From: Pseudeuparius sepicola
Lineage: Eukaryota > Arthropoda > Insecta > Coleoptera > Anthribidae
Direction: 5' to 3'
NCBI GenBank assembly: GCA_963920635.1
Contig: OY987298.1
Location: 114,194,035-114,258,034 of the forward strand
Length of the DNA stretch: 64,000 nucleotides
The notes under the pieces were generated by a model, which had not been told where the DNA came from, did no database searches, and saw only the letters and a list, made by a program, of their open reading frames with translations. Positions 47,886-58,128 of the stretch are shown here, piece by piece (the stretch's first letter is position 1; every line of letters begins with the position of its first letter). The translations under genes were made by a program, and so were the position numbers.

Positions 47886-48625
47886 TTAATTTGTTTATTC
47901 GTATTGAGATGGTGGTTGTACAGTTGATGTAGTAACTACTCTATAGTTATGTATATATGTGTATATACATTCGTTCTCTTTTGATTCTTCTTGGTGCTTT
48001 AAAAATACGTATTACTTGGCTGCGTGAATTTAGGGTGATCTACTATTGGGCTAATTTTGAGATTATTTTGCAATAACTTACGTTAATATTTAAATTTTAA
48101 AGGACAGTGAGTAGGTGATTTTTTTTAAAGAAAGGCAAAAACCTTCGGACGTCTTGAGGTAAAAGTAAGGTGGGAGCAATTATTTGTTTTTTTCCGAGGT
48201 TAACTAAATGAAGTACTTTGTATAAGTACCAAAAAATTTTTTGCGAGAGAGGAAGGTACAGAATAATTTGTTTTGTCATAGCTAGTGTAATAAGATAGTT
48301 TTGATGTTTATTTGTTTCCAATTATTTGTTTGAAACTGTGATTTCAATGTTAGATGTTTATTAGTTTTGCGGGCATACTTGGTGTTTTTGCTCCGCGCGT
48401 TTTTTTATGTGCAGGCAAGATTGTTTACCTGCTTAGTTTGTGCAGGGAATTTTTTTAACTTTACTTAAGGCTCATTACTAAATATCTCCGAAGTTTTTTT
48501 TAACATATTTTTTTAAAAAATGCTTTTAGTGTTCGATTTTAATATGTAGATATAATTGAGATTCGGTCATAGAAATTTGCGTTTTTTTTGCGTTCACGTT
48601 TTTTTTCAAATTGAGTTAGAATAAG
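47886..48625 (+). other. gypsy untranslated leader
   Basis: About 740 bp between the primer site and the gag ATG. AT-rich, with no coding frame on the sense strand; a packaging signal would be expected here but none is recognisable. Confidence 0.6.
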
Positions 48626-50320
48626 ATGGAGGTAAATCGGCTTTTAAGCGACGAATTGTCGTATGAACTTGTGATTAGAGGAGTGGACTTGGGCTCTGGA
48701 ACCGTTAGTGAGAAGCGTTGTCGGTTGCGTGAAGTTTTGAGGGGGGAGCAAGCGGGAGTGTTTGGTGTCTCTGAGGTGCAGTTGGAGCCAAGTAGGGAGG
48801 TTAATATTTGTTCAATTAAGTTAGAGGAACTACTGGGGGGTATTGAGGAATTTAACTTAGACAATAAGGAAAATGAATATAAACGTATAAGAACTAGGCT
48901 AACTCATATTGAAAGTCGTTTAAAGAGAATTCAAACCGACGATTCTGAACTTTTGGCCGAAGTTGCAAAACTCACATCATTATGTGGCAAACTAGAGGAT
49001 TCTTTGGAGGCTGCTTACACGTCAGCCACCAATACCGACGACTCTCAGGAGACTTCGCGCGATTTAACTCATTTATCGTTACAACAAAACATCGCAGGCG
49101 CCTCTAAAATATCGGAGCCTACTGGTTCACATGCACAAATTGAGAGGTCACCCCGAACAACTCCAGTTTCGCCTCAGACCAATGCTGCTGATCTTCCTGC
49201 TCGGATGGTTTCGTTCGACGAGTTACTAAATGTCAATAATCCTCGAGTTTCTAATGATATTGAGCAGAGTCCACAAAATGTATCCTCGGTTTTGGCGGAA
49301 CCCCCATCTTATTCCGACAGGCATTTGCGTGCTTTGCGAGATACGGTCCCGACTTTTAATTTTACGCATTGGCAACCTTCCTTGGAGGAGCGTACTTGTC
49401 GTAGCCCTCATGTCTCTTTTGCGCCTTCAAAACAACAACCATATTTCAACAACATGGATGACGTAGTTAATTCTACACGCTGTCAGCCTTGGGTCTCATA
49501 TGAGAGTTCAAGATTGGCGGAGGTTGGTAAGTGGAACCTTAAGTTTAATGGTGAGTCCAGTGTGGCAAACTTTTTGGAAAGGTTAGAGGAGTTGCGTATT
49601 TCTAGAGGCGTTTCTGAACAACAGTTGTTAAGATCTGCAGCGGAGTTGTTTTCAGGCAGTGCAGCTATTTGGTTTCGGTCGGTGAAACATAGCATTCGAA
49701 CCTATGATGAGTTCAAGTCTAAATTGCGCTTCACTTTCTTACCTTATAACTACGAGGCCGCATTATGGGACGAGTTGCGTAGCCGTACTCAGGGAGCGGA
49801 CGAGAAAATCGTCTTATATATCGCTGTTATGGAAAATCTTTTTCATAAGTTGTCAGAGAAGCCCTCGGAGGAAAAGCGCGTTCAGTTTATACGGCGTAAT
49901 CTACTTCCTTCCATGCAGACGCAGCTGGCTCTACATGAGATTAAAACTTTGGATGCGCTTATTTGTTTGGGTCGCGCGGTTGAGGAAACGAGTTCGAGAA
50001 CTAAGCAGTTCTGTCCACCACCTATGAATCCTCGGAATGTATTGGAGCCCGAATTGGTGTATCGGCGTCAGGGAGGGGTGCGTATTGCTGCTGTGTCGGG
50101 GGGTCCGTCCGTTTCTGTCGCTCCACCGCAGGCTGCAGGTGACTTGGCTGTCGCGGCGATGAGCGACAATATTAGGAAATGTTGGAATTGTGGTTTGTCC
50201 GGGCACATGCGGCGTGACTGTCCTCGTCCTGCCAAGATGTTGTGTTTTCGCTGTGGGACCCCAGATGTGACTGTTCGGACATGCCCCAAGTGTTCGGGAA
50301 ACGGAAGGTCGAGTCACTAG
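48626..50320 (+). CDS. gag: gypsy Gag polyprotein, 564 aa
   Basis: An uninterrupted frame from ATG 48626 to TAG 50318-50320. Gag forms the cytoplasmic particle that packages element RNA. Residues about 80-131 form a heptad-rich, probably coiled-coil segment. Residues about 300-452 form the Retrotrans_gag-type capsid region, with KWNLKFNGESSVANFLERLE, AAIWFRSVK and RVQFIRRNLLPSMQ. A zinc knuckle CWNCGLSGHMRRDC (CX2CX4HX4C) lies at 519-532. A second at 540-553, CFRCGTPDVTVRTC, has Val where the zinc-binding His is expected. The last 79 nt overlap pol in the -1 phase, so pol is probably made by frameshifting at GGGAAAC (50296-50302). Confidence 0.93.
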   Translation: MEVNRLLSDELSYELVIRGVDLGSGTVSEKRCRLREVLRGEQAGVFGVSEVQLEPSREVNICSIKLEELLGGIEEFNLDNKENEYKRIRTRLTHIESRLKRIQTDDSELLAEVAKLTSLCGKLEDSLEAAYTSATNTDDSQETSRDLTHLSLQQNIAGASKISEPTGSHAQIERSPRTTPVSPQTNAADLPARMVSFDELLNVNNPRVSNDIEQSPQNVSSVLAEPPSYSDRHLRALRDTVPTFNFTHWQPSLEERTCRSPHVSFAPSKQQPYFNNMDDVVNSTRCQPWVSYESSRLAEVGKWNLKFNGESSVANFLERLEELRISRGVSEQQLLRSAAELFSGSAAIWFRSVKHSIRTYDEFKSKLRFTFLPYNYEAALWDELRSRTQGADEKIVLYIAVMENLFHKLSEKPSEEKRVQFIRRNLLPSMQTQLALHEIKTLDALICLGRAVEETSSRTKQFCPPPMNPRNVLEPELVYRRQGGVRIAAVSGGPSVSVAPPQAAGDLAVAAMSDNIRKCWNCGLSGHMRRDCPRPAKMLCFRCGTPDVTVRTCPKCSGNGRSSH

Positions 50321-53300
50321 ATTGTCGTGGGAGTGGCTCGCCGACCGAGGCCACGGCTAAGTTACGTTACAATCAGGAAATCCGCCCCGTGTTGGAATAT
50401 ATTTTCGCGAATTGTCCTAATGACATTCGTCCTTATCTAGAAGTTGACATTTTGGGCATTAAAATTAAGGGTTTACTGGATTCTGGCTCTACTTGTACGG
50501 TCTTCGGGAGTAAGGGTTGGGAGTTGCTCCGTGATATGGGCGTAGTTATGGGACCGGCACCTGTAGCTTTTTGTAAGGTCGCCAATGACAGCTCTTGTAC
50601 AGTGGTGGGGTCTGTTAGAGTTCCATTTTATTTAGAAAATCAAGTTAGGGTGTTAGAAGTACTTATTGCGCCGGAGGTGCCTCAGGGCCTCATCTTAGGC
50701 ATGGACTTTTGGTTAGCCATGGGAATAGTGCCCGCCTTTCGTAGTAAGTGTTGGTTCTTTCAACAGTCCGTAGCTATGCCCCAAATAAATTGCGTAGTGG
50801 CTCAAGATAACCTTCTTCCAGAACAGTCTCAGAGATTGGTCGCTTTAAGAGATAAATATTTCGAAATTATGGGTGAAAAACTTGGAAAAACTTCAAAAGT
50901 TGAACATAAGATCATTGTCACTAATTCCGAACCGATCAAGCAGCGCGCTTACAGGGTTTCTCCAGCCATTCAGGCGATGATAGATGAGGAGGTGAAGCAT
51001 ATGCTAGAGGAGAAAATAATCGAACTATCAAAGTCAGCGTGGAGTTCTCCTGTTGTAATGGTACCCAAGAAGGATGGAAAATATAGGTTCTGCGTCGACT
51101 ATCGTAAATTAAATCAAGTAACCAAGAAGGACGCTTACCCAATTCCCTTTATATCATCTATTTTGGATAAATTACGTAATGCGAAGTTCTTGAGCTCATT
51201 GGACATCAAATCAGCTTATTGGCAGGTGTCAGTCTCTGAGGAATCCAGGGAGTACACAGCGTTTACTATTCCCGGAAGGGGTTTGTACCAGTTTAGGAGA
51301 ATGCCTTTTGGTCTCACAAATAGCCCTGCAACGTGGCAACGACTTATAGATAGTATACTAGGCCCGGAGTTAGAACCACACGTTTTTGTGTACCTGGACG
51401 ACATAGTGGTAGTTACCGACGATTTTGACCAACATCTGAAGATACTAGAAGATATTTTCTGCCGCCTTATTGATGCTGGGTTGACCCTGTCAAAACAGAA
51501 GTGTTATTTGTGTCGGCCAGAACTAAAATATTTAGGTTATGTCGTGGATAGAAGAGGACTGCACGTTGACCCCGATAAGGTTAAGGCCATAGTAGACATG
51601 CCTACTCCGAAAAATATCACAGAAGTACGACGTGCTATAGGTACGGCCGCATGGTATAAACGCTTTATCCCCGAATTTTCAACAATAATTGCGCCCATGA
51701 CGGCATTATTACAAAAGAAAAACTCTTGGAATTGGTCTCCAGAATGCGAGGCATCGTTCCGAAAAGTTAAGGATTGTTTATGTTCGGCACCTATCCTAAG
51801 TGTACCCGATTTTAGCCAACCATTCACAGTACAAATCGACGCTTCCGCCTATGGGATTGGCGCAGTGTTAACCCAGAAATCGCAGACTGGCGAACACGTT
51901 ATAGCCTATATTAGTCATTCGTTAAGTCGTACCGAGAGGAATTACTCCGTTACTGAGCGCGAGTGTCTCGCTGTAGTTTGGTCTGTCGAAAAATTAAGGT
52001 CGTATCTTGAGGGATATCACTTCACCGTGGTCACTGACCACTATAGTTTGGTTTGGTTGCACAACTTGGCTCAGCCAAGTGGCAGATTGGCTCGTTGGGT
52101 CTTGAGACTTCAATCCTTTGACTTTAACATAATTCACAGGAAGGGGCGTGATCATGTCGTTCCTGATATGCTTAGTCGTAGTGTTCCTGTAGTGAATGCC
52201 TTAGAGTTGGATAAACAGGCTCCAACTACCGATAAATGGTATCTGCGACAATTGAACCAAGTGCGAAGTAATCCGCTTAAATTCCCTAACTGGCGTGTAG
52301 AAGACGACAAGCTCTGGAAGCATATTAGCAATCCTTTCTCTAAACTTACTGGTCTTGAATATGAGTGGAAGCAAGTGCTACCCAGGGATGGTCGTTTGGT
52401 CGCATTTAGAGAGTGTCATGATAGTCCTACGGCTGGCCATCTCGGCGTACACAAAACCTATCACCGGTTACTCAATAGGTATTACTGGCCGCAGATGAAG
52501 AGCGACGTGGCCCGTTATGTGCGTAGGTGTAAAGTTTGCTTGGCCCAAAAACCAGAGCAGCAGGCACCTGCGGGGTTAATGTTGGGGCGTCCTGATATCA
52601 CGCGCCCATGGGAGTTGGTTTCGGTGGACGTTGTCGGTCCTTTACCAAGGTCGGCAAATGGCTATACGTCAATTTTGAGCATCCAGGACTATTTCACAAA
52701 ATTCTGTATGTTCCTACCCATGAGATCCGCAACGGCGAAAACTATCTGTCGACTTTTGGAGGAGCAGGTTTTCCTTTTGTTTGGTGCCCCTCGTATTCTT
52801 CTTACAGATAACGGAAAGGCTTTCGTAGGAAAGGAAATAAAGTCACTTGTAGATCGTTATAAGGTCAAGTTGGTCCATACCCCCAATTACCATCCTCAGG
52901 CCAATGCCTGTGAGAGGCAGCATCGAACGCTGAAGGTAATGTTGTCATCATATGTGAAGGATAATCATCGCAGTTGGGATACTCTGTTGCAGAAGGCGGC
53001 ATGTGCTATGCGAACGGCTAAAAGTGAGGTGACTGGTCACACGCCCTTTTTCATAAATTTCGGTCGTGAGATTGTTCTTAATGGTGAACAACATAAGGCA
53101 GGTTTGTCTTGCGAGGTAGCGAATCATGAGGTGGTACCGGCTGAAAAGTCGTTGGAACTTGAAAAAGTGTTTCGGGACGTGCGGACGCATCTTAGTAGAG
53201 CACAACAAAGAGCTCAAGCTAATTACAATTTGAGAAGGCGTGACGTGAGATTTGAGGAGGGTCAACAAGTTTGGCGTCGGAACTATGTGCTTTCTGATGC

Positions 53301-53475
53301 TTCCAAGCACTTTACTGCGAAGCTGGCTCCAAAATTCGTTGGACCTCTCGTCATTCACCGTCGTCTGAATCCATGGACATACCAGCTCCGGGATTTGATG
53401 GGAAAGGAGGCCGGGACATGGCATGCCAAGGATTTGAAGAAAAATTTAGGATCTGCTTTTCCAAATCAAGATTAA
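50242..53475 (+). CDS. pol: gypsy Pol polyprotein (PR-RT-RNase H-integrase)
   Basis: The open frame lies -1 relative to gag and is open through 53475. It has no convincing own start, so translation probably enters from gag near 50302. Numbering from 50242: aspartic protease Asp80-Ser-Gly; RT with DYRKLN (286-), first catalytic Asp321 (SSLDIKSAYW) and YLDD at 384-387; RNase H with Asp533 (QIDASAYGIGAVL) and an ERECLAVVW block. The integrase zinc motif is His726, His733, Cys763, Cys766, and its core Asp796, Asp856 and Glu891 (spacing 35, D,D-35-E). A GPY-like KFVGPLVIHRRLNPWTYQL lies near the C-terminus. All catalytic residues checked are present and no stop or shift was found, so the element may be autonomous. 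No chromodomain was recognised and no env follows. Confidence 0.95.
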   Translation: MFSLWDPRCDCSDMPQVFGKRKVESLDCRGSGSPTEATAKLRYNQEIRPVLEYIFANCPNDIRPYLEVDILGIKIKGLLDSGSTCTVFGSKGWELLRDMGVVMGPAPVAFCKVANDSSCTVVGSVRVPFYLENQVRVLEVLIAPEVPQGLILGMDFWLAMGIVPAFRSKCWFFQQSVAMPQINCVVAQDNLLPEQSQRLVALRDKYFEIMGEKLGKTSKVEHKIIVTNSEPIKQRAYRVSPAIQAMIDEEVKHMLEEKIIELSKSAWSSPVVMVPKKDGKYRFCVDYRKLNQVTKKDAYPIPFISSILDKLRNAKFLSSLDIKSAYWQVSVSEESREYTAFTIPGRGLYQFRRMPFGLTNSPATWQRLIDSILGPELEPHVFVYLDDIVVVTDDFDQHLKILEDIFCRLIDAGLTLSKQKCYLCRPELKYLGYVVDRRGLHVDPDKVKAIVDMPTPKNITEVRRAIGTAAWYKRFIPEFSTIIAPMTALLQKKNSWNWSPECEASFRKVKDCLCSAPILSVPDFSQPFTVQIDASAYGIGAVLTQKSQTGEHVIAYISHSLSRTERNYSVTERECLAVVWSVEKLRSYLEGYHFTVVTDHYSLVWLHNLAQPSGRLARWVLRLQSFDFNIIHRKGRDHVVPDMLSRSVPVVNALELDKQAPTTDKWYLRQLNQVRSNPLKFPNWRVEDDKLWKHISNPFSKLTGLEYEWKQVLPRDGRLVAFRECHDSPTAGHLGVHKTYHRLLNRYYWPQMKSDVARYVRRCKVCLAQKPEQQAPAGLMLGRPDITRPWELVSVDVVGPLPRSANGYTSILSIQDYFTKFCMFLPMRSATAKTICRLLEEQVFLLFGAPRILLTDNGKAFVGKEIKSLVDRYKVKLVHTPNYHPQANACERQHRTLKVMLSSYVKDNHRSWDTLLQKAACAMRTAKSEVTGHTPFFINFGREIVLNGEQHKAGLSCEVANHEVVPAEKSLELEKVFRDVRTHLSRAQQRAQANYNLRRRDVRFEEGQQVWRRNYVLSDASKHFTAKLAPKFVGPLVIHRRLNPWTYQLRDLMGKEAGTWHAKDLKKNLGSAFPNQD
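50296..50355 (+). other. candidate -1 ribosomal frameshift signal
   Basis: The slippery heptamer G GGA AAC is in the correct gag phase at 50296-50302. Seven bases later an 8-bp stem can form between 50310-50317 (CGAGTCAC) and 50333-50340 (GTGGCTCG). Loop bases 50326-50330 (CGTGG) can pair with 50351-50355 (CCACG), giving an H-type pseudoknot. The gag stop lies in the loop. Confidence 0.75.
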
Positions 53476-53846
53476 GCTAAGTGTTGCCGTGTATATTAGT
53501 AAGACAGTTTTAGGTTATTATTCTTGGTAGGTTTAGTTTCAGTAACCTTGAAGTGGTGCTCATGGGTGGCTCGAAGGCCTATGCTGTTACGATTGTTTTG
53601 GGTTGGTTGTCGATCTCAGCGATGGTCTCTGGTTCGTATTGATTTTGTTTTCGATGGGTTTAACGTAAGTTCATGACGGATCTGTGGTTGAGCTGTCCCA
53701 TGATCAGTCATTTCTTAGGTCATCTTATGATAATTACTAGTAGTCCTGTAGGTTATATTAATTGTAAAGTAGAAGTAGCTATATCAATTATACTCATGAT
53801 TAGAAAATTTCCGGGAAATTTTCTTACCGAGAAGAGGGGGAATTTG
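53476..53846 (+). other. gypsy 3' untranslated region with polypurine tract
   Basis: 370 bp between pol and the 3' LTR with no open frame for env. It ends in GAGAAGAGGGGGAATTTG (53829-53846), a purine-rich tract directly before the LTR that fits the plus-strand primer. Confidence 0.8.
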
Positions 53847-55670
53847 TGACATTTCTTCAGTTATTTTAGAAAAATGGCGAATGCGCCGGTATTAAGTTTT
53901 GGCAAGTTAATTTTATATTAATTTGTTTTTAGCACAATGTTAAATCATTAGTTATTAAGAAAGAAATAATTGAAGGGACAAGTTTACTTTATTATTTTAT
54001 TAATTTAAAATCAATCTAGTCTACATTGCCTATAATTATTGATCTGCAAAATATTTAGATAGTATTTAATTGCCTATAAATATTCAATTAACACTATTAT
54101 TTCTTATTCTCAGAGATTTCTTCATTATTAATGTTTCTCTATGCCGTAGGTTGTGTCTACGGTTAATTTTAATAATTAATCCTTGCCCTCTGTTTTGCTA
54201 TGCTAACTGTCACATTATAACTTTTCCAAATGGAATCTGAAAAGAAAAATGTTAGTAAATTTCAAGTAAACTTAATTATAGGTTAAAGTACCTGTAAGTC
54301 TTTGTAGCTCCCGGAACTTTTCTAAAAAAAATCATGTTGTGTTGTTGGACTGGACAGGGGGGTTAACACGTTCTTGATCTCCGAGGGTGTATTTCATTTG
54401 GGTGTTTTGGTACAGGCTTGGTTGTGCATTACTTGGGTTGCGGTCCCTGCAGGTTGCAGTAAATATCGGCTGGTTGGATTCTTACAAATAAGACACAAAT
54501 ACGATTAGGAATCTTCGAATCTTTGTTTACATTCTGTAGCTAGGTCGAAACATTTAATATGGGTACTATACGGGCCCACTACGCGAAATCACACTGAGTA
54601 CTTACGATTTTTATAAGGTGGAACCGCGTGGGCTTGTCTCCGACAGGTGATATGGCTTTCTTGGCGGAAAAATATGCAAAAGTCGGCCGTCGCGTATTGT
54701 TTTTGTCAATAGCCATGTTCGGCTGCTGGTTGACACTGTTGGTTCCTGCCGTACCTCCTGCTCTTCATCGGCACGGCGCTGCAGTCGCTGATTGATTCCT
54801 GCGCGTGAGCCAACGGAAGTACCGGAATATTTTTGAATTTCAGACTGCGGTTGTTTTGGATGTGTTGGGGTGGTTATAGTGCTCATAGGGCTTAGGAACA
54901 TAGGATTGCCAAGTTCAGTAGGTTGTTTTCAGTGTGCTTTATTCTCTTTCGTCTTTTGGTGGCTCTAACAGTTGTACTTTTGACTGGATTTCCGGTGACG
55001 TGGTAACTGACGTAGTTCCGTGGGAGGGGCTCCTTCCCCATTTCCTGAAACCATTGCACGTTTGGTACCCAGCGGTGGCGCAGGCCTTTTTTTTATATTT
55101 GCCGAATTGCGGCTTTGCAGTGCAGTATTTTTTTTTAAGAAGTGGCGTAACTATTTTGTCTCTAATTTTGTCGTATTTTGTGTGTGTATGGGACAAGGTT
55201 GTCGGCTTTGCCAGATTTTTGTGCGCTAACTGCCGCTGGTACTGGTAAGTTGCACTCCATTTTTTTGAACACCGAAACCACGTTGCCTTAAATTTCCAGA
55301 ACCTGTAAATCGTCACTTATTCTCTGCTGGTACTCCAGGACCGTAGGGATTGAGTCACCACGAAGCCACCTTTCATCTACGTAAGAAATTTCATTCCATA
55401 CCTTGGTCGCGGTGTTGCGTAATCATTTGTTCCAGGGCTTCTTTCGAGTTCTTCAAGTTTCTGAACTCCTCTCCAACTTTCTCTCTCGCCTCTCTTACTC
55501 AGAGAGCCCGTCTGGACGGGACTGCTGCTGCAACTGTCCGCTAACCACCTTGGACCGCCGCCGAGCTCTTACGCAATCACGAGATAACGAGCTGCGGAAG
55601 TAAGGCTCTCCGGGAGGGTGCCCTATGCGACGACTGGCCAAGGATCTCGTAGCCGAAGTCCAGCTAAGTT

Positions 55671-55720
<50 letters not shown>

Positions 55721-56374
55721 AATCGCTAGTCATGACATTTCATGACCTTTTCTAGTCCTTAATCACTTTTATTGCACCAAGTGAACCTTTTTTGTGATTT
55801 AATTTAATTTATATTTTACATGTGATCCCCTGTGCACTACGGTACTCATAACAAGGGTTTACAAAGATTTGGTTATCAAACACAAGACAAGGTTAGCATC
55901 TCGAATGCTTATTATGTAAACCGCACTCACGTGAGAAAGGTATTCAACCATTCATTCATTTATGTACAGACCTACATTTATTTTGTCTTGTCTAGGTAAA
56001 TTTGGTTAACCCTACCGTTACATACCTAAGATATTTTTCATTACATAACGTCTCTATATAGCGACGTACGTCAACCATAGGTGCCACACCAACACGTACT
56101 ATACCTTGTACAACTTTACATTAAATAGTTAATGCATTTTGTTTAATATCTGTCATTTATTTAATTCTGCAACCACCAACCCCATATGAACCCACTCCCC
56201 ACGCCGACCCAGCTGGCCAGTGGGCCGTTTTCACTTATCTGGCCTTAAACGGCGCACTATAAAATAAATTTTGTTCGGGTTGTCGTATACAGGGTGGTCA
56301 TCTTTGGCCCTGATCTAACATTATTAATTATTCAATTATTTATTTAGGCCAATTTTTTTTTTAAACCCGTAACA
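53847..56374 (+). repeat. Ty3/gypsy 3' LTR, 2528 bp
   Basis: Near-identical partner of 45367-47871, with the AT microsatellite expanded to 44 bp (55675-55718) and AACT present at about 54206. It ends CCCGTAACA, followed by CTCTTT and the resumed LINE coding sequence. Confidence 0.95.
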
Positions 56375-57587
56375 CTCTTTTGAGCATTAGAATTTTACCT
56401 AATTATGTTTCAGTAGCACCAACGTTAGAACATATGCACATGTTAATCGACTGTGCCGCAACGGCAATCATCACTGTAATGGGAGCCAAGATCCGAACAT
56501 CTCAAGAGTTGAATCGTGCAAGACAAGTACCACGAATAGCTCAATGGGAGATACGGCTACATAGGAAGATCGAGAGTCTCCGTAAAGACATGGGACAAGT
56601 AACGGAATATATCAGAAGAGTTAGAACTACAAAGATCCAGAGGGCGGTGCAGGCGATAATGAGCCACACCCAAATGCATTCTCAGCATGACCCCATGAAC
56701 ATCACTGCTTAACAGTGTCTTGATACATTAAAACAAAACTTTCTGTTTTCGCAGGGCGTCTGAGGAGATACAAGGCTAGTAACAACAGGAAATCAGACAA
56801 AAAAACGCTTTGAACAATCAGAAAAAGGTTTCTACCGTACCTTGAATTCTAGCGCCAATGCCACAAATACGAGTTATCCTAGCAAAAAACAGGTTGGCGG
56901 TTTCTGGAGAAATCAACTTGCCACACCAGGTCCATGCAATGTCAGTGCAAGCTGGATTAGTGAAGAATGCGAGATAGGCCGGAACTATAGCCAGAAGCAA
57001 CATGAGCAATTCACAGCTGATGAGGTCTCCAATGTCATCAAGAATTCCCACAACTGGAAGGCCCCAGCTTCAGATCATGTCCAAAATTATTGGATTAAGA
57101 AGTTGTGGTGCATGCATGAACAACTAACAACTATCTTAATTAATGAAACCTTGCTCAATCGTCTGAAAATGCCATTGTTTCTTACGCAGGGTGCAACGTA
57201 CCTGTTACCAAAAGACCAGCAGAATACAGATAACCCTGCCAAGTACTGCCTACGCTTGCCTTACACAGCGAATATATGCTCACTGCAAGCGGAACAGCAT
57301 TATGACATTGCAGCAGAGAAGGGCTGCGTGAAGGACGCAGTGGGATGCAAAGAGCAACTCATCATAGACTCTGTCATCTGCAACGAGGCTCATTCCAAGC
57401 AACGAAACCTCTACATGGCTTATATGGATTACAAAAAAGCATTTGATTCCGTACCTCACGAGTGGCACACAGGTATCTTAAATGTGTATAAAATAGATCA
57501 TCATACAGTTTCCTTTTTAGAGCACGTTATGACAACCTGGCGTACTAAAGACCCAACTCAGAACCGCAAACGGAAACATCGAGACTA
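56375..57587 (+). pseudogene. R2/R4-type LINE, middle segment with first half of RT
   Basis: Coding sequence resumes right after the gypsy. One block (to about 56712) contains ELNRARQVPRIAQWEIRLHR and a basic coiled stretch. The frame at 56842-57588 carries RT motifs: NWKAPASDHVQNYWIKKL, FLTQGATYLLPKDQQN, GCKEQLIIDSVIC and MDYKKAFDSVPHEW with the first catalytic Asp pair region. PASD replaces the usual PGSD. A frameshift follows near 57545, and coding similarity ends at the inserted mariner-like composite. The motif set is that of RLE-type (R2/R4) LINEs. Confidence 0.8.
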
Positions 57588-58128
57588 GAAACTAGAAAAG
57601 ATATTTGAACCAAATTTGGTGTACAACATGATGTTATGAAGAACCAAAAATACTGTCAATATCAAGCTCGCCGGCCTACCAGTGGTTTAGATATGGGTCA
57701 CCAGGAAAAATAATTTTATAAAAAAGTATTATATGTAATACGCGGTGTACGATTAAAAAAATACAATTTTTAGACACAATTTAATTGGAAACAAGAAATA
57801 ATTTTGAAATTTTTTTGTGTCTACTATTTTGCAGTAAATACGATTTTTTTTTTAAATTTTTTAAAGTTATGTTGAATTTACTTGGTAACGCGGAATTAAA
57901 ACTAAGGGTGAAAATTGAAATAAATTTGTTTAGTTATTTTAGAAGATGTTCAAAATAAGCCCCCACGTCGGTGTGAAAACAGCCACACTTTTCTCAGCCA
58001 CACTTTTGATTTGGCAACGTCGCAACTCGGACCCTGATGATTTTTAAAAAGCGACGGTCTTGAATCGAGCGGCCGAAAACATGTCTTAAATATAGAAAAG
58101 AAGTTCTGTAGGGTTACTTAGTTCATGT

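Larger units (their letters stand above)
45367..56374 (+). mobile_element. young, apparently complete Ty3/gypsy LTR retrotransposon
   Basis: The 11-kb element has two near-identical 2.5-kb LTRs, a primer-binding site, an untranslated leader of about 750 bp, intact gag and pol frames in a -1 overlap, and a polypurine tract. Domain order PR-RT-RH-IN places it in Ty3/gypsy, and no env follows pol. It has inserted in the same orientation into the R2/R4-type LINE, whose coding sequence resumes at 56375. LTR near-identity implies recent transposition. Confidence 0.95.
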
